A stretch of DNA of 64,000 nucleotides. It comes from Acidobacteriota bacterium (GTDB taxonomy: Bacteria > Acidobacteriota > Blastocatellia > UBA7656). The position numbers were made by a program, and so were the translations under genes. Positions 1-8,718 of the stretch are shown here, piece after piece (within the stretch, counting starts at the first letter, position 1; every line of letters begins with the position of its first letter). The notes below the pieces were generated by a model. It did not search any database, was not told the origin of the DNA, and saw nothing but the letters and a program-made list of their open reading frames with translations. Location: NCBI GenBank assembly GCA_038040445.1, contig JBBPIG010000008.1, positions 1 through 64,000 on the forward strand, written 5' to 3'.

Positions 1-174
1 ACGCAAAAATGAATGGGTTCGTTCATCTTGACGTCAAGTATGGCGATGGAAGTCTTGACAAGCACCGAGCCATAAACCTACCGTTCAATAAGGCGTTCAC
101 CGTGGCGCTTGCTGAAATAGGATCCAACTGGCGCAAAAGCATCGTACTTGGTATCTGGAAGGGAGAAGAAAACG

Positions 175-522
175 ATGAAGTGGTGGCGCAGATTTCTCTT
201 TACCAAACATTCGCCACGAAACGAAGCGGAGTTCGTAAGCCTAAACTCTACGCTTGCCGCTCAATTCAATGGCTTCGTCGCGACTCATCTGGGGTGGGCG
301 GCTGACGTTATTCCTGACAATGCGGCGATCCTGATCGAAGTGGAGGGAGATCAGGAATTCAATGAATGGTCACGCAAGCTAGTGCATGCGTCCGTTGAAC
401 CGGGGCAGTCAATATTCCCCGTACTCTTCCAGCGCCTTTCGGCCGATGGCGCGAAGATGGAAATTCACCCGGCTATCCTGAAGCGACATCCCGAACGAAT
501 CACTGCCGATCTAGCCTTCTAG
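175..522 (+). CDS. Hypothetical protein, about 115 residues
   Basis: The family is not recognised. The ATG at 175 is preceded by GGAGAAG at a good distance, which favours it over an upstream TTG in the same frame at 148. The product is soluble, with no signal peptide or membrane segment. It starts with a basic, aromatic stretch (MKWWRRFLF) and continues as a mixed alpha/beta-looking sequence. It overlaps the end of another open frame that enters from the left edge, and only one of the two is likely to be real. It converges on serC, with about 60 bp between the stops. Confidence 0.4.
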   Translation: MKWWRRFLFTKHSPRNEAEFVSLNSTLAAQFNGFVATHLGWAADVIPDNAAILIEVEGDQEFNEWSRKLVHASVEPGQSIFPVLFQRLSADGAKMEIHPAILKRHPERITADLAF

Positions 523-585
523 TCTACTGCCCTTGGATAGCCGCTTTGTGTCCGTGTCATCGTGTCTTTGTGTTTAGCCTCTCGC

Positions 586-1671
586 CTAGCCGTGCGTTCG
601 CTCGAAGTCTTTCATGAACGCGACCAGTGCCTCGACGCCTTCCTTCGGGAACGCGTTGTAGATCGAAGCGCGAATGCCGCCAATCGAGCGATGACCCTTG
701 AGTCCGTCAAGTCCTGCCTTCGTCGCTTCGCCGACGAATTGTTTTTCGAGATCTTCGCTCGGCAGCCGGAACGTCACGTTCATCAGCGAGCGGCAGTCAG
801 CGTGCGCGTGGCCGCGATAGAAGCTGCTCGCGTCAATCGCATCGTAAACCAGTTTGGCCTTCTCTTCGTTACGACGTTCGGCTGCTTCTAGCCCACCTTG
901 CTCGATTAGCCATTTCATCACCAGCCGCATGACGTAGATCGTGAATACCGGCGGCGTGTTATAAAGCGACTTGTTCTTCACGTGCGTGTTGTAGTCCAGC
1001 ATCGTGTGCATGCCTTGCGGGCTTCGGGCGAGCATGTCGTCGCGAATGAAAACAAGCGTGACTCCTGCGGGCGCCAGGTTCTTTTGCGCGCCGGCGTAGA
1101 TCAGCGCGTACTTGTTGACGTCGATCGGACGCCCGAATATGTCCGACGAAGCATCGGCCACCAGAGGCACGGCGCCGACCTCAGGGTCGTACTTCCACTC
1201 GACTCCGTGAATCGTCTCGTTGGTGGTGAGGTGAACGTACGCAGCTTCCGGGTCGAGTTTGAGTTCATCTTGTTTGGGAACGCGCGTGAAGTTCTCCGCT
1301 TCCGTAGAGGCGGCCACATTCACCTGACCGACTCTTTGCGCTTCCTTGATTGCTTTCTTCGACCACGAGCCGGTGCTGACGTAGTCGGCTTTTCCGCCGG
1401 CGGGCAGGAGATTCATCGGCACCATCGAGAACTGGAGCGACGCGCCGCCTTGCAGGAACAGCACGTGGTAGTTGTCGGGGATGCCGGCGAGCTTGCGAAT
1501 GTCGGCTTCGCAACCCTGGATGATCTCGTCGAATGCTTTCGAGCGATGGCTTATCTCGAGCACCGACATCCCGACGCCAGGGAGCGCGACCAGATCACGC
1601 TGCGCTTCTTCGAGCACCTCGAGCGGCAGCACCGCCGGTCCGGCTGAAAAGTTGTAGATTCGTTGTGTCAT
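586..1671 (-). CDS. serC: Phosphoserine aminotransferase
   Basis: PLP-dependent class V aminotransferase that converts 3-phosphohydroxypyruvate and glutamate to O-phosphoserine in serine biosynthesis. The same enzyme type can serve pyridoxal phosphate synthesis. The 361 residues match the usual family length. The N-terminal YNFSAGPAVLP, the FLQGGASLQF phosphate-binding region (about 72-82) and AGAQKNLAPAG around the Schiff-base lysine K197 are all present. It starts at ATG with the conserved MTQRIYNFSAGP. The gene stands alone: the upstream gap holds a G-rich palindrome and a decayed antitoxin gene, so serA is not adjacent. Confidence 0.96.
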   Translation of the reverse strand: MTQRIYNFSAGPAVLPLEVLEEAQRDLVALPGVGMSVLEISHRSKAFDEIIQGCEADIRKLAGIPDNYHVLFLQGGASLQFSMVPMNLLPAGGKADYVSTGSWSKKAIKEAQRVGQVNVAASTEAENFTRVPKQDELKLDPEAAYVHLTTNETIHGVEWKYDPEVGAVPLVADASSDIFGRPIDVNKYALIYAGAQKNLAPAGVTLVFIRDDMLARSPQGMHTMLDYNTHVKNKSLYNTPPVFTIYVMRLVMKWLIEQGGLEAAERRNEEKAKLVYDAIDASSFYRGHAHADCRSLMNVTFRLPSEDLEKQFVGEATKAGLDGLKGHRSIGGIRASIYNAFPKEGVEALVAFMKDFERTHG

Positions 1672-1679
1672 GATTCCCC

Positions 1680-1752
1680 CGAAATGGGGGATAGGGGGTG
1701 GGGCTTAGGGGTTGGAACTGGCCAGCCCCTAACCCCCAGCCCCCAACCCCTC
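1680..1752. repeat. G-rich imperfect palindrome upstream of serC
   Basis: The left arm is built from repeated GGGG-containing words (GGGGGTGGGGCTTAGGGG) and the right arm from their complement (CCCCTAACCCCCAGCCCCC), separated by a short non-palindromic centre. It resembles other word-repeat palindromes in this window, at about 18.1, 20.0, 37.3, 55.2 and 59.1 kb. It lies in the serC 5' region, so it could fold in the mRNA or form a G-rich structure. Function is unknown. Confidence 0.55.
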
Positions 1753-1864
1753 TGGATAGAAAATATACTGATGGGGCTGAATGCGGCCACTTCTGATATT
1801 CCTGTTCTCAGCTACGGGTCGAAAGAATCTGTGCTCTTGTGGTTTCAGTTTGAAATACTCATTT

Positions 1865-2061
1865 TCAGAAATGATAAATACTTCTCTCAATCCGGCTCGT
1901 ATGCCCTGCCGTATATGAAAAAGATCGGGAACGTAACTCGTTGACGACCGATTCTAACCATTCGGCCAGCACGTCTTCGATTCGGCGCTGCGTCTGGGAT
2001 GCACCGTAGCCGCGTGACGCACCACTTGGTCGGACACCTGAATTGTTATCTGTTCGCTCAT
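1865..2061 (-). pseudogene. Frameshifted relic of a small antitoxin-like gene
   Basis: Reading from ATG at 2061 gives MSEQITIQVSDQVVRHAATV and then derails. One base further on, the frame continues as SQTQRRIEDVLAEWLESVV before ending in unrelated residues and a stop at 1865. The two parts join as one conserved-looking small protein (ITIQV..., then RRIEDVLAEWL). This style is typical of short antitoxin-like proteins that are often paired with a nuclease. A single missing base near 2005 (GTGGCA read as GTGCA) explains the break. The normal C-terminus is also lost, so this is probably a true relic and not only a sequencing error. Confidence 0.6.
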
Positions 2062-2139
2062 ACGTTCACCCTTAAGCTCAGTGCCTCATCAGCATATATC
2101 GAGCCGTGTCCCAAGGTCTACCGCCCGCTGCATATCGGA

Positions 2140-2649
2140 TCATACTTTCCCAAACTCTGGATGGTACTTCACCAATCCATGCCGACCCCCGAGCGCATCC
2201 GGTTTCAGCTCTGCCACCATGAACACTTCATCACGAACATCATATTCGGATCGAAGCCCTTTCAAGCTGGCGCGAACAAAGCCAAAGCGCGGATAGTACT
2301 CCGGATGCCCGAGCACGACGACGATGTCGTGGCCGAGGCCGCTGCACTCTTTCAGCCCTTCTCTCACCAGTTGTGTTCCGATTCCTTGATTCTGATATTC
2401 GGGCAAGACCGACATCGGCGCGAGACCCATCGCCGCAAAAGCATGCTCTTCTGATTCAACGGACACCGGGCTAAAGAAGATGTGCCCGACTACCTGATCA
2501 TCAAGTGTCGCAACCAACGAGATGTATGGCCGCGCTTTCTCGCGAAGCGCGTCTACCAAATCAGCTTCGTTCGGCTGGGCGAAGGCCAGTTGGTTAACGC
2601 GGTAGACTGCCGCGTGATCTTCTGTTGTTTCAGGTCTGATGCTTATCAA
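2140..2649 (-). CDS. GNAT-family N-acetyltransferase
   Basis: Predicted acetyl-CoA-dependent N-acetyltransferase, YhbS-like, about 170 residues. The acetyl-CoA pyrophosphate loop is visible as PEYQNQGIGTQLV, followed by VVVLGHPEYYPRFGF, the usual GNAT motif B region. Longer in-frame starts exist at 2748 and 2688, but they run into the 56-bp tandem repeat. The TTG at 2649 has AGAGAGGG just upstream and gives the family-like N-terminus ISIRPET. The substrate cannot be told from sequence. Confidence 0.8.
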   Translation of the reverse strand: MISIRPETTEDHAAVYRVNQLAFAQPNEADLVDALREKARPYISLVATLDDQVVGHIFFSPVSVESEEHAFAAMGLAPMSVLPEYQNQGIGTQLVREGLKECSGLGHDIVVVLGHPEYYPRFGFVRASLKGLRSEYDVRDEVFMVAELKPDALGGRHGLVKYHPEFGKV

Positions 2650-2665
2650 CCGATGCCCTCTCTGA

Positions 2666-2780
2666 ACCTTCCCGAGCTGTGATCTCATTCTATGTGCAGT
2701 CGGCCCAGCCGGGGCAAGCCCACCTTCCCGACCTGTGATCTGATTCAATGTGCAGGCGGCCCGGGCGGGTGCAAGCCCAC
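2666..2780. repeat. 56-bp imperfect tandem duplication
   Basis: Two copies, starting at 2666 and 2722, share ACCTTCCCGA.CTGTGATCT and the tail GGGC.AGCCCACC with scattered substitutions. They sit directly upstream of the GNAT gene at 2649, so they may carry a duplicated promoter or operator. They may also be a simple replication-slippage product. Confidence 0.6.
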
Positions 2781-2861
2781 CTACCTACGCCGCTTGATGC
2801 CGGAACAAGCATACGCGCCCATTGCGTCGTTTGAGTAGTGGACACAATAGTCAGGCCATGG

Positions 2862-2899
2862 AAAAAGGCGGAGCGATACGAATCGCTTCCGCCATTTTT
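2862..2899. terminator. Bidirectional rho-independent terminator
   Basis: The stem GGCGGAGCGAT / ATCGCTTCCGCC has one bulged base and the loop ACGA. It is flanked by A5 on the left and T5 on the right, so it can act in both directions. It lies 24 bp after the stop of the leftward gene 2923-3960. Confidence 0.75.
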
Positions 2900-2922
2900 C
2901 TAATTGAGAGCTCAAGGCTATT

Positions 2923-3960
2923 CTACTGATCTTTTTTCTCGGTTCCCGGCCTTCGGAGCTCGCTCTCTATCTTGAACCGCATAGGGGACGGCATCCCTTC
3001 TTTGATCGTGTAGTCGGACGGCACTTCGAATAGAGAGTGTGCCGGCTCGCTGCGATTGATGCTTGTCAGACGATAGGTGGTTTCGCCCATCCGCGGGTCG
3101 CTGTTCTTGCTCATGATCAAGGTTTGCAGCTCGGGTGAGTACCAGCGCTCGGAGATGATATAGATAGGCGCCTCGTTTCCGACTTCGCCGGCAGCAATGG
3201 TAGTCGTGAACCTGGTGCCTTCGGCTTCAACGCCCTCGACGGTTTGTTTTCCAAGCGATTCCTTCTTGGTGTTCTTGGGATCTACCCTGGTCTTCATGAC
3301 TCCAGGGCCGGGTCCCCCCGGTCCAGGTCCGAACCCACCGGGTCTCCCCATCTCGACTCTGATCTCCGTCGTGGCTTTTTGATGCAGTTCGGAGGTCACG
3401 CCTCCGTCTTCGCGAGCGCTGACTCTCGCCGATTCGGTCATAAATTTCTTGCCCATGCCGGGGAGGGCGATCTTGCGAGCGATTTTGTTCTTCGCCTCGA
3501 GAACATAGTTGACCTCGGCAACCGGATCGTTGATGAAGATCGTCTGCTGCGGTTCGCCTGCCGCGGCATATGCCCCAAGCGCGCCGATCGTCTGCTCGCG
3601 GCGCGTGCGGCCTTCGCCATCGCGGTAGACCGCTGCAGTGGTTCGCCGCACTATGCGATTGCCATCGGCTAGCGTTTGCACTGTCTCGGTGACAGCCTGT
3701 GCCGAATAGGGCGCGCCCTTTACCAACTTGCCGTCGATACTCATCTCCGAGGAAACGAATACAAACGTGTTGTCACCCTGGCGGGCAAAGGAGGCCTGTC
3801 CCGGCTCGGCGATCACGACGCCGCCCTGGGCGACAACGACCTCGCGCGAGGTGGGCGGCGTTCTCTCCTGAACTGCTTGCGCTCCGACGCCGGCGACGCT
3901 TGCCAGCACAGCAACAGCGCAAATGATCGTAACAAGCATGCTTCTTCTTTGAGTCGTCAT
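2923..3960 (-). CDS. Secreted hypothetical protein (acidobacterial type)
   Basis: 345 residues with an N-terminal signal peptide (MTTQRRSMLVTIICAVAVLA, cleavage near VGAQA). The remainder looks like a periplasmic beta-rich protein. The C-terminal part includes ISERWYSPELQTLIMS and DPRMGETTYRLTSINR, a motif set I associate with uncharacterised acidobacterial secreted proteins. There is a Gly/Pro-rich stretch (GRPGGFGPGPGGPGPG) in the middle. The start has a good GAGAGGAC ribosome site. It lies downstream of the ECF sigma/anti-sigma pair on the same strand, so it may be a target of that system. Molecular function is unknown. Confidence 0.8.
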   Translation of the reverse strand: MTTQRRSMLVTIICAVAVLASVAGVGAQAVQERTPPTSREVVVAQGGVVIAEPGQASFARQGDNTFVFVSSEMSIDGKLVKGAPYSAQAVTETVQTLADGNRIVRRTTAAVYRDGEGRTRREQTIGALGAYAAAGEPQQTIFINDPVAEVNYVLEAKNKIARKIALPGMGKKFMTESARVSAREDGGVTSELHQKATTEIRVEMGRPGGFGPGPGGPGPGVMKTRVDPKNTKKESLGKQTVEGVEAEGTRFTTTIAAGEVGNEAPIYIISERWYSPELQTLIMSKNSDPRMGETTYRLTSINRSEPAHSLFEVPSDYTIKEGMPSPMRFKIESELRRPGTEKKDQ

Positions 3961-4048
3961 AATGTCCTCTCTTTCAGCGTTATTTTTTCATAAGTCAAAA
4001 ACAGGCAGTCTGTTAAGGGTGACCAACCGTGGGCGCCCTTACTGGTCT

Positions 4049-4837
4049 TCAGTGAACAAAGCGAATCGCGCGCGCCAGTCCGTCGTTGCCGACTACGACA
4101 TCGGCCTTAATGCGCTCGTTGGCTCGCTCCATGTTCATTGGCAACCCGAACGATATGAGCGCGGATCGCGGCAGCTCGACGCGCATGACTTGCCCGCTAT
4201 CCAATTGAGCAAGGCTATCGCGGTTCATCAGCGGGATGAAGTCCGTTGCTATCTCGAGGTCGCCACTTGACTCGTTGAGACTATCCTCTGCGCGTTGTGA
4301 TCGACCGTCGTTCTTGATCGCGCCAGGCGTCCCCCTGACGCGGTTCGGCGCGCGATCAACCGCAAATCTCGGTCCGGCAATCGCCGGCGAAGGTAACGGC
4401 TTTGGCGCAGCCAGGCGATCATTCGGTGAAGCAGGAGCCGCGGTGCCGTCGGCCTTTTGTGGGACAGGTTGTTGTAGGTCTCGAGATCGCGACGCGCTCA
4501 GCCAGAGCGCCATAACGATGGCGGCCGCCGCCGCCACGCCCGCCGCCAGGTACACCCATCTGCGCACTGTTGATCGGGCGCTTGCGAACGGCACAGTCAT
4601 AGTCGAGTGTTGCTCACGGAAGGCCGCAAGCAGCGCGGTTTCAACGCCCCTCGGAGCTTCTTCAACCGCTTCGGCTACCCGTCGCAGCCCGGTTGTGAGC
4701 GCCCGCTCATCAGCGAGCCGCGTCGCACAACCCGCGCACGACGCCGCGTGCGAGAGCGCCTTCTCGCGCAGAGAAGCATCCATCATTTGATCTCTTGCCA
4801 GATCGTTGACCACACTGTTTAGCTCGTGACAGTTCAT
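4049..4837 (-). CDS. Membrane-anchored zinc-finger anti-sigma factor
   Basis: About 262 residues from ATG 4837, which overlaps the sigma-factor stop as ATGA and indicates translational coupling. The N-terminus MNCHELNSVVNDL and the HAASCAGC sequence form the H-x3-C-x2-C zinc anti-sigma (ZAS) signature, which in this family binds the cognate ECF sigma factor. A single membrane helix follows (WVYLAAGVAAAAAIVMALWL). The C-terminal part is periplasmic and probably senses the envelope signal. Longer upstream starts run inside the sigma gene and are not favoured. Confidence 0.87.
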   Translation of the reverse strand: MNCHELNSVVNDLARDQMMDASLREKALSHAASCAGCATRLADERALTTGLRRVAEAVEEAPRGVETALLAAFREQHSTMTVPFASARSTVRRWVYLAAGVAAAAAIVMALWLSASRSRDLQQPVPQKADGTAAPASPNDRLAAPKPLPSPAIAGPRFAVDRAPNRVRGTPGAIKNDGRSQRAEDSLNESSGDLEIATDFIPLMNRDSLAQLDSGQVMRVELPRSALISFGLPMNMERANERIKADVVVGNDGLARAIRFVH

Positions 4838-5454
4838 GCGAAACACCTCGCCGGTTTGACTTCCTCTGAAGCCGAGCTGCGAGCACGCGTAGCACGAAGC
4901 CGCTCCAGGAGAAGCGCCCGCGCTCGGTGAAGCCGCGACCGCACCGTGCCTACTGCGCAGCCAATCACACCGGCCGCTTCGACGTAGCTCATCTCGTGCA
5001 GCTCGCACAACACAATTGCCTCTCGATAGTGCGCTGGCAAAACAAGAATCGAATCACGCAGCTCCTTGATCGTCTCGTTTCGCGTCAGGTCCCCGAGCGG
5101 ATCACCTTCGGCGATCAAAGCATCGTGAGTGATCGCACCATCCACCTGGGGGTCCGCCAACTGAACAAACAAACGGTCCCGTTCAAGCCTTCGCAAAACA
5201 TGATTGCGTGCGATCCCGTACAAGTACGCAGCCAACGAGCCTCTGTTCGGATCAAACCTCGCGGCTTCACGCATCAGAACCATGAACACTTCTTGAGTCA
5301 CGTCCTCGGCCACCGTTTGAGACCCGCTCATCTGAAGCGCGAACCTGTAGACGCCGCCTTGCCGCCGCCGATAAAGCATCGTGAACGCGTCTTCATCTCC
5401 GGCCATCATGAGCCGCAGCAGGTCCGGATCGCTGGGAGTCGTTTGCAGAGTCAT
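4834..5454 (-). CDS. ECF-type RNA polymerase sigma factor
   Basis: Region 2 (ALYRRRQGGVYRFAL-like, then TVAEDVTQEVFMVLMREA) and region 4 (LPAHYREAIVLCELHEMSY, then GCAVGTVRSRLHRAR) are clear, with no region 3, as expected for an ECF factor. The start is uncertain. ATG 5454 gives MTLQTTPSDPDLLRL, the normal family N-terminus, and leaves room for the GGAAC promoter just upstream. ATG 5490 or longer starts are possible. It is co-transcribed with its anti-sigma factor through an ATGA overlap. Confidence 0.88.
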   Translation of the reverse strand: MTLQTTPSDPDLLRLMMAGDEDAFTMLYRRRQGGVYRFALQMSGSQTVAEDVTQEVFMVLMREAARFDPNRGSLAAYLYGIARNHVLRRLERDRLFVQLADPQVDGAITHDALIAEGDPLGDLTRNETIKELRDSILVLPAHYREAIVLCELHEMSYVEAAGVIGCAVGTVRSRLHRARALLLERLRATRARSSASEEVKPARCFA

Positions 5455-5493
5455 CTTTTGTCTGTGAACGGCCAGCCCGCCTGCTGACATTAT

Positions 5494-5522
5494 TGATTCA
5501 CGCCGGCAGGTTGGAAAGTTCC
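5494..5522 (-). promoter_or_regulatory. Possible autoregulated ECF promoter
   Basis: On the minus strand GGAACTTT is followed, 16 bases after GGAAC, by GTGAATCA. GGAAC is the usual -35 element of ECF-dependent promoters, and ECF genes commonly autoregulate. Its position about 40 bp before ATG 5454 fits. The -10 element is weak. Confidence 0.4.
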
Positions 5523-5676
5523 AAAAGGTGGGAGAGACCGGATGTTTCAACCCGATGCGCACGCGGGCATCACGCAGGCGAAGTGCGACGCAAAGCGAGC
5601 CGGTGGCGATCGAGCGCATCGCCACCGGACCCATACATGAACAAACATATCTTCACAGCGCGGGAAACGAGCTCAT

Positions 5677-6564
5677 CTATTCTTTCTCGGCAGGCTTCTC
5701 GCCCTCGGCGGGCTTCTTTGCGACAGACTTCGGCGCCGGCGGAGGCTTGGGTGTCCAGTATTCACCTCCCGTCTTTGCCCACTCTTTCGACACGTAGCTC
5801 ATCTTCGGGCTGAATGAGTAGATGGACGTCTCGGTGCTGATAACCGAATCCGCCAGCAGCTTCTGCCGCTTTCTGGCGTTCTCTTCGCCCATGGCTTCCT
5901 GGACCGCTCTGCCAACCGCCGGATTCGGGTCCATCTCGGCTAGCGATTTCCGGGGTGTAAAGATCAGATAGGTTCCGTTCGGCATGCCCGCCCTCACCGC
6001 GTAGAATACACTGTGGGACTTGGGGTCCGCTTTCTTCACCGCCTCCGCAAGTATCTTTCTTGCTTCCTGGTATTCCTGATCGTGGCCCGGCCTTACCCGC
6101 ACAGTATTAACCGCGAAGTACCGCATTTGTGAAACGTCGAAGCCGCCTCCAATGGTCAACTCTTCATTCAGAACACAGAGGATGGTTCGCTGGCCGCTCC
6201 GGAACTCGGCATCCATCGCGTCCAACCGATCGAAGTCGGCGCTCACTTGCGAGTTCTTCGCGAAATTCTCGCGGTCCTTTTGAAGCGCCGCAAACGAGTC
6301 ATAGGCACTTACGAACCACGCGTCGGTACCGCCATACGCCGCGGTCATCGCCAAAGAATAGACTGGCCACTTGGCTTTTTGAAACGCGCGAACGTAGCCG
6401 GTTTCGAGCTTCTCGTGGGCAGCGCCTCTCCCGGCCTTGATCTCTTCGCGAAAGATCGAAAGCACTTTAGGCGGCCCCGTCGGCGCTGCCTGCTGCGCCG
6501 CCGCCTCAAGCGCGGTTGAAACAAACATGCATAAGGCGAACACAAACAACAGACTCTTTTTCAT
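5677..6564 (-). CDS. Secreted protein, tandem paralogue A
   Basis: 295 residues. The start at 6564 is chosen because GGAGGAG lies just before it, and the upstream in-frame ATG falls inside that ribosome site. There is a signal peptide (MKKSLLFVFALCMFVSTAL). The mature part looks like two similar halves, each with an alpha/beta ferredoxin-like feel (VLSIFREEIKAGRGAAHE and TVRVRPGHDQEYQEARKI). NIPSNAP or ABM-type dimeric barrels have such motifs, but this is only a structural guess. The tail is Lys/Pro/Glu-rich. It is paralogous to the gene at 6678-7568. Confidence 0.75.
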   Translation of the reverse strand: MKKSLLFVFALCMFVSTALEAAAQQAAPTGPPKVLSIFREEIKAGRGAAHEKLETGYVRAFQKAKWPVYSLAMTAAYGGTDAWFVSAYDSFAALQKDRENFAKNSQVSADFDRLDAMDAEFRSGQRTILCVLNEELTIGGGFDVSQMRYFAVNTVRVRPGHDQEYQEARKILAEAVKKADPKSHSVFYAVRAGMPNGTYLIFTPRKSLAEMDPNPAVGRAVQEAMGEENARKRQKLLADSVISTETSIYSFSPKMSYVSKEWAKTGGEYWTPKPPPAPKSVAKKPAEGEKPAEKE

Positions 6565-6677
6565 AAGATTCTCCTCCAAACTTTTTCTTCAAGGTTAAGC
6601 TGCCTAGTCCTAAGAGGGTGCTTTACGGCCCTCTTTTGCGACGGTCTTCTTCGCAGATGCGCCCTCACGAAGAGTTC

Positions 6678-7568
6678 CTATCTCTTTTCATCGGTGTTGG
6701 CTGGCGCTTTCTTCCTGGCCGGCGCGGGCCCCGGGCTCGACATCGGTTTCAGCGTCCAGTAACCAGGATCGGCGTCCACCCATTCCTTTAACACGTAGCT
6801 CAGTTGTGGACTGAAGGCGTAGATGTTGACGTCGTTGAACACGATCGAGTCGCTCGAAAGGCTGGCGATTTTCTTCGTGCCGCTCTCGCCCAACGCGTCC
6901 TGATAAGCCTTTCCATGCGGCTGCGGCGCCACTCCGTCTGCCTCCGCGAGAGATTTCCAGGGGATCGCCACAATGTAAGTCCCCACCTGTGCGCCTCCCG
7001 TCACCTGATAGACCGCCATGTTCTCATCCACCTTTGCCTTCTCATGCGCGGCTTTGATGATCTTGCGCGCTTCTTCGAATTCGCTCACGTGACCGGGTCT
7101 CACACGAATGGTCTCGACTCTCATAAAACGCGAGCGCACTATGTCAACTGGCCCGTTGTAGCTGAGGTCCGGGCGCAGCCGCGCAAGCATATCTCGCTGG
7201 GCTGAGTGATAGTCTTCGCCGGCGTGGCGCGTTCGATCGAAGTCGGCTTTGTAGGTCTCGCCGATTTTGTCGAGGTCTTGCTGGGCTTTGCCAAACGCCG
7301 CGAATGAATCGAAGGGCCAGAAGTACATCACTTCGTTTTCGTTTCCAGCTACCGGGACCAGCGCCAGGCGGTGATGCGGCGACTTCGCCTTGGCCCAGAT
7401 TCGGACGGTAGCGTTTGCTTCCATCGAGTGCGCTTCCATCATTCCGGTCTTGATGTCCTCGCGCACTATCTGAAGCACCGGGGGCGGTCCGGGCGGGCCC
7501 GTCTGAGCAGCCGCCTGAAGGCCGAACAAGCAAACCACGCACATCGAAAACAAGAATCTCTTTTTCAT
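6678..7568 (-). CDS. Secreted protein, tandem paralogue B
   Basis: 296 residues from ATG 7568, which has GGAGGGTGACG in front. There is a signal peptide (MKKRFLFSMCVVCLFGL). It aligns with paralogue A throughout: PPPVLQIVREDIKTG against PPKVLSIFREEIKAG, TIRVRPGHVSEFEEARKII against TVRVRPGHDQEYQEARKIL, and the shared ending LSYVLKEW. This is a tandem gene duplication. Both genes probably share the promoter at 7790-7817. Function is unknown, and the location is probably periplasm or cell surface. Confidence 0.75.
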   Translation of the reverse strand: MKKRFLFSMCVVCLFGLQAAAQTGPPGPPPVLQIVREDIKTGMMEAHSMEANATVRIWAKAKSPHHRLALVPVAGNENEVMYFWPFDSFAAFGKAQQDLDKIGETYKADFDRTRHAGEDYHSAQRDMLARLRPDLSYNGPVDIVRSRFMRVETIRVRPGHVSEFEEARKIIKAAHEKAKVDENMAVYQVTGGAQVGTYIVAIPWKSLAEADGVAPQPHGKAYQDALGESGTKKIASLSSDSIVFNDVNIYAFSPQLSYVLKEWVDADPGYWTLKPMSSPGPAPARKKAPANTDEKR

Positions 7569-7789
7569 CGTCACCCTCCTTCGGGTTGTTTGGAATAAAG
7601 TTGAAGGGAAAACACAGAATCGCATCCGAAGCGCAGCGTTTCCAGCTTCCACGGTTATGTGCAGAGTCCTCGATGCCGCCCGGTTAATCCTTGACCCCGA
7701 CGGATCGAGAAATGATTAGCGTGTCTGCTGTGCGAACACCCAGGAGCCGGGCTTCAGCGGGAATGACTAGTGGGTCTACAGCGGGTAGG

Positions 7790-7817
7790 ATTATATCACC
7801 AGGTCTGCTTGTCGCAA
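7790..7817 (-). promoter_or_regulatory. Sigma-70 type promoter for the tandem secreted genes
   Basis: On the minus strand TTGCGA and TATAAT are separated by 16 bp, about 220 bp upstream of the start at 7568. This is the only recognisable element in the 435-bp gap 7569-8003. The long leader contains no gene or riboswitch that I recognise. Confidence 0.45.
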
Positions 7818-8003
7818 CTTAGCTTCTTCGTTATTCGAAAGTCCCCTTTCTACAGAACAAGGTCGAACCCGCTGTGCGCGGTTTGCTCTGGAACGGTGAA
7901 AGATCTAATCACCAGCAAGTGTCCGGCGCTCGCCATTTCAGCGCAAGTGAACGGGCGACGACGGGCTTCAGACGAATGTTCCCACCGTCAACCAGAGCGT
8001 GAG

Positions 8004-8555
8004 TCAGGCCTCGAATACGTGTGTGCTAAGCGCCTTGTCGTGCAGACCCTGTTTCTGGTCGTCAAAGAGTGGCCAAAGATAAAGAAGGAAGCACAGACTC
8101 CCTAACACTTGCTTAACAAGCTCGCGCAGGAATGCCTTGCCGAATCCGAGCGGCTGGCCGTTTAAGTCAAGGCACTTGATCTTCATCCATCGCTTTCCGA
8201 GCGTCGCCCCGTCTCGGCCGAGCAGATACACGTTGTACAGCCACACGATCAATGTGCCCACAAATATCAGCGCATAGCCAAGAAAGAACATGCCTAAAAA
8301 AGCACCCGCAGCGTCGTCGCTTATCCGGCCGCTTGCATCCGCCGAGGACGCCGCGCCAACCATCGCGATCGCAAACAGAATCCAGCCGGGAACAGTCCCA
8401 ACGAATACGACCAGCCCGTCGAGCAACGCCGCCACGAACCTTTTACCCATGCTTGCGTAGGCGAACTGAGGCGGCGCACCATAAGCTCCCGGCTGCGCGC
8501 CGTATCCAGGTGGCGGCGCACCATAACCTCCCGGTTGTTGATATCCGTAAGACAT
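8004..8555 (-). CDS. RDD-family membrane protein
   Basis: 183 residues from ATG 8555, with GGGAGGAATTGATC upstream. A Tyr/Gly/Pro-rich cytosolic N-terminus (GYQQPGGYGAPPPGYGAQPG) precedes an RDD domain. The signature residues appear as KRFVAALLDGLVV, with R and D at the start of the first helix, and DGATLGKRWMKIK later. Three or four membrane helices are visible. RDD proteins are integral membrane proteins, mostly of unknown role, with some linked to transport. It is monocistronic by position. Confidence 0.85.
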   Translation of the reverse strand: MSYGYQQPGGYGAPPPGYGAQPGAYGAPPQFAYASMGKRFVAALLDGLVVFVGTVPGWILFAIAMVGAASSADASGRISDDAAGAFLGMFFLGYALIFVGTLIVWLYNVYLLGRDGATLGKRWMKIKCLDLNGQPLGFGKAFLRELVKQVLGSLCFLLYLWPLFDDQKQGLHDKALSTHVFEA

Positions 8556-8661
8556 GATCAATTCCTCCCTTTGCTGGATTGCAGTTCGAGTCGCCGGAGG
8601 CCCAAGCCTGAGCGCGTCTCATAAACTTTTCATTATCGGGGTAGGGCCTTGCAGCCGCGCG

Positions 8662-8690
8662 ATTATATATAGCGAAACTGCACGCCGCAA
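8662..8690 (-). promoter_or_regulatory. Sigma-70 type promoter of the RDD gene
   Basis: TTGCGG and TATAAT on the minus strand have a 17-bp spacer and lie about 110 bp upstream of the RDD start codon. Confidence 0.5.
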
Positions 8691-8718
8691 ACTGTTTTTG
8701 AGCTCGACAAACCCGAGT

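Noticed and set aside
9-305. 98-codon open frame at the left edge
   Set aside because: Its second half overlaps the better-supported gene at 175-522 in another frame and looks out-of-frame. It may be the tail of a truncated gene, but I cannot support it.
982-1647. 221-codon plus-strand frame opposite serC
   Set aside because: Shadow of serC. Arg/Val/His-rich composition typical of the antisense of a GC-rich gene.
7770-8105. 111-codon frame entering the RDD gene
   Set aside because: Overlaps the RDD gene antisense, has no ribosome site and no protein-like composition.
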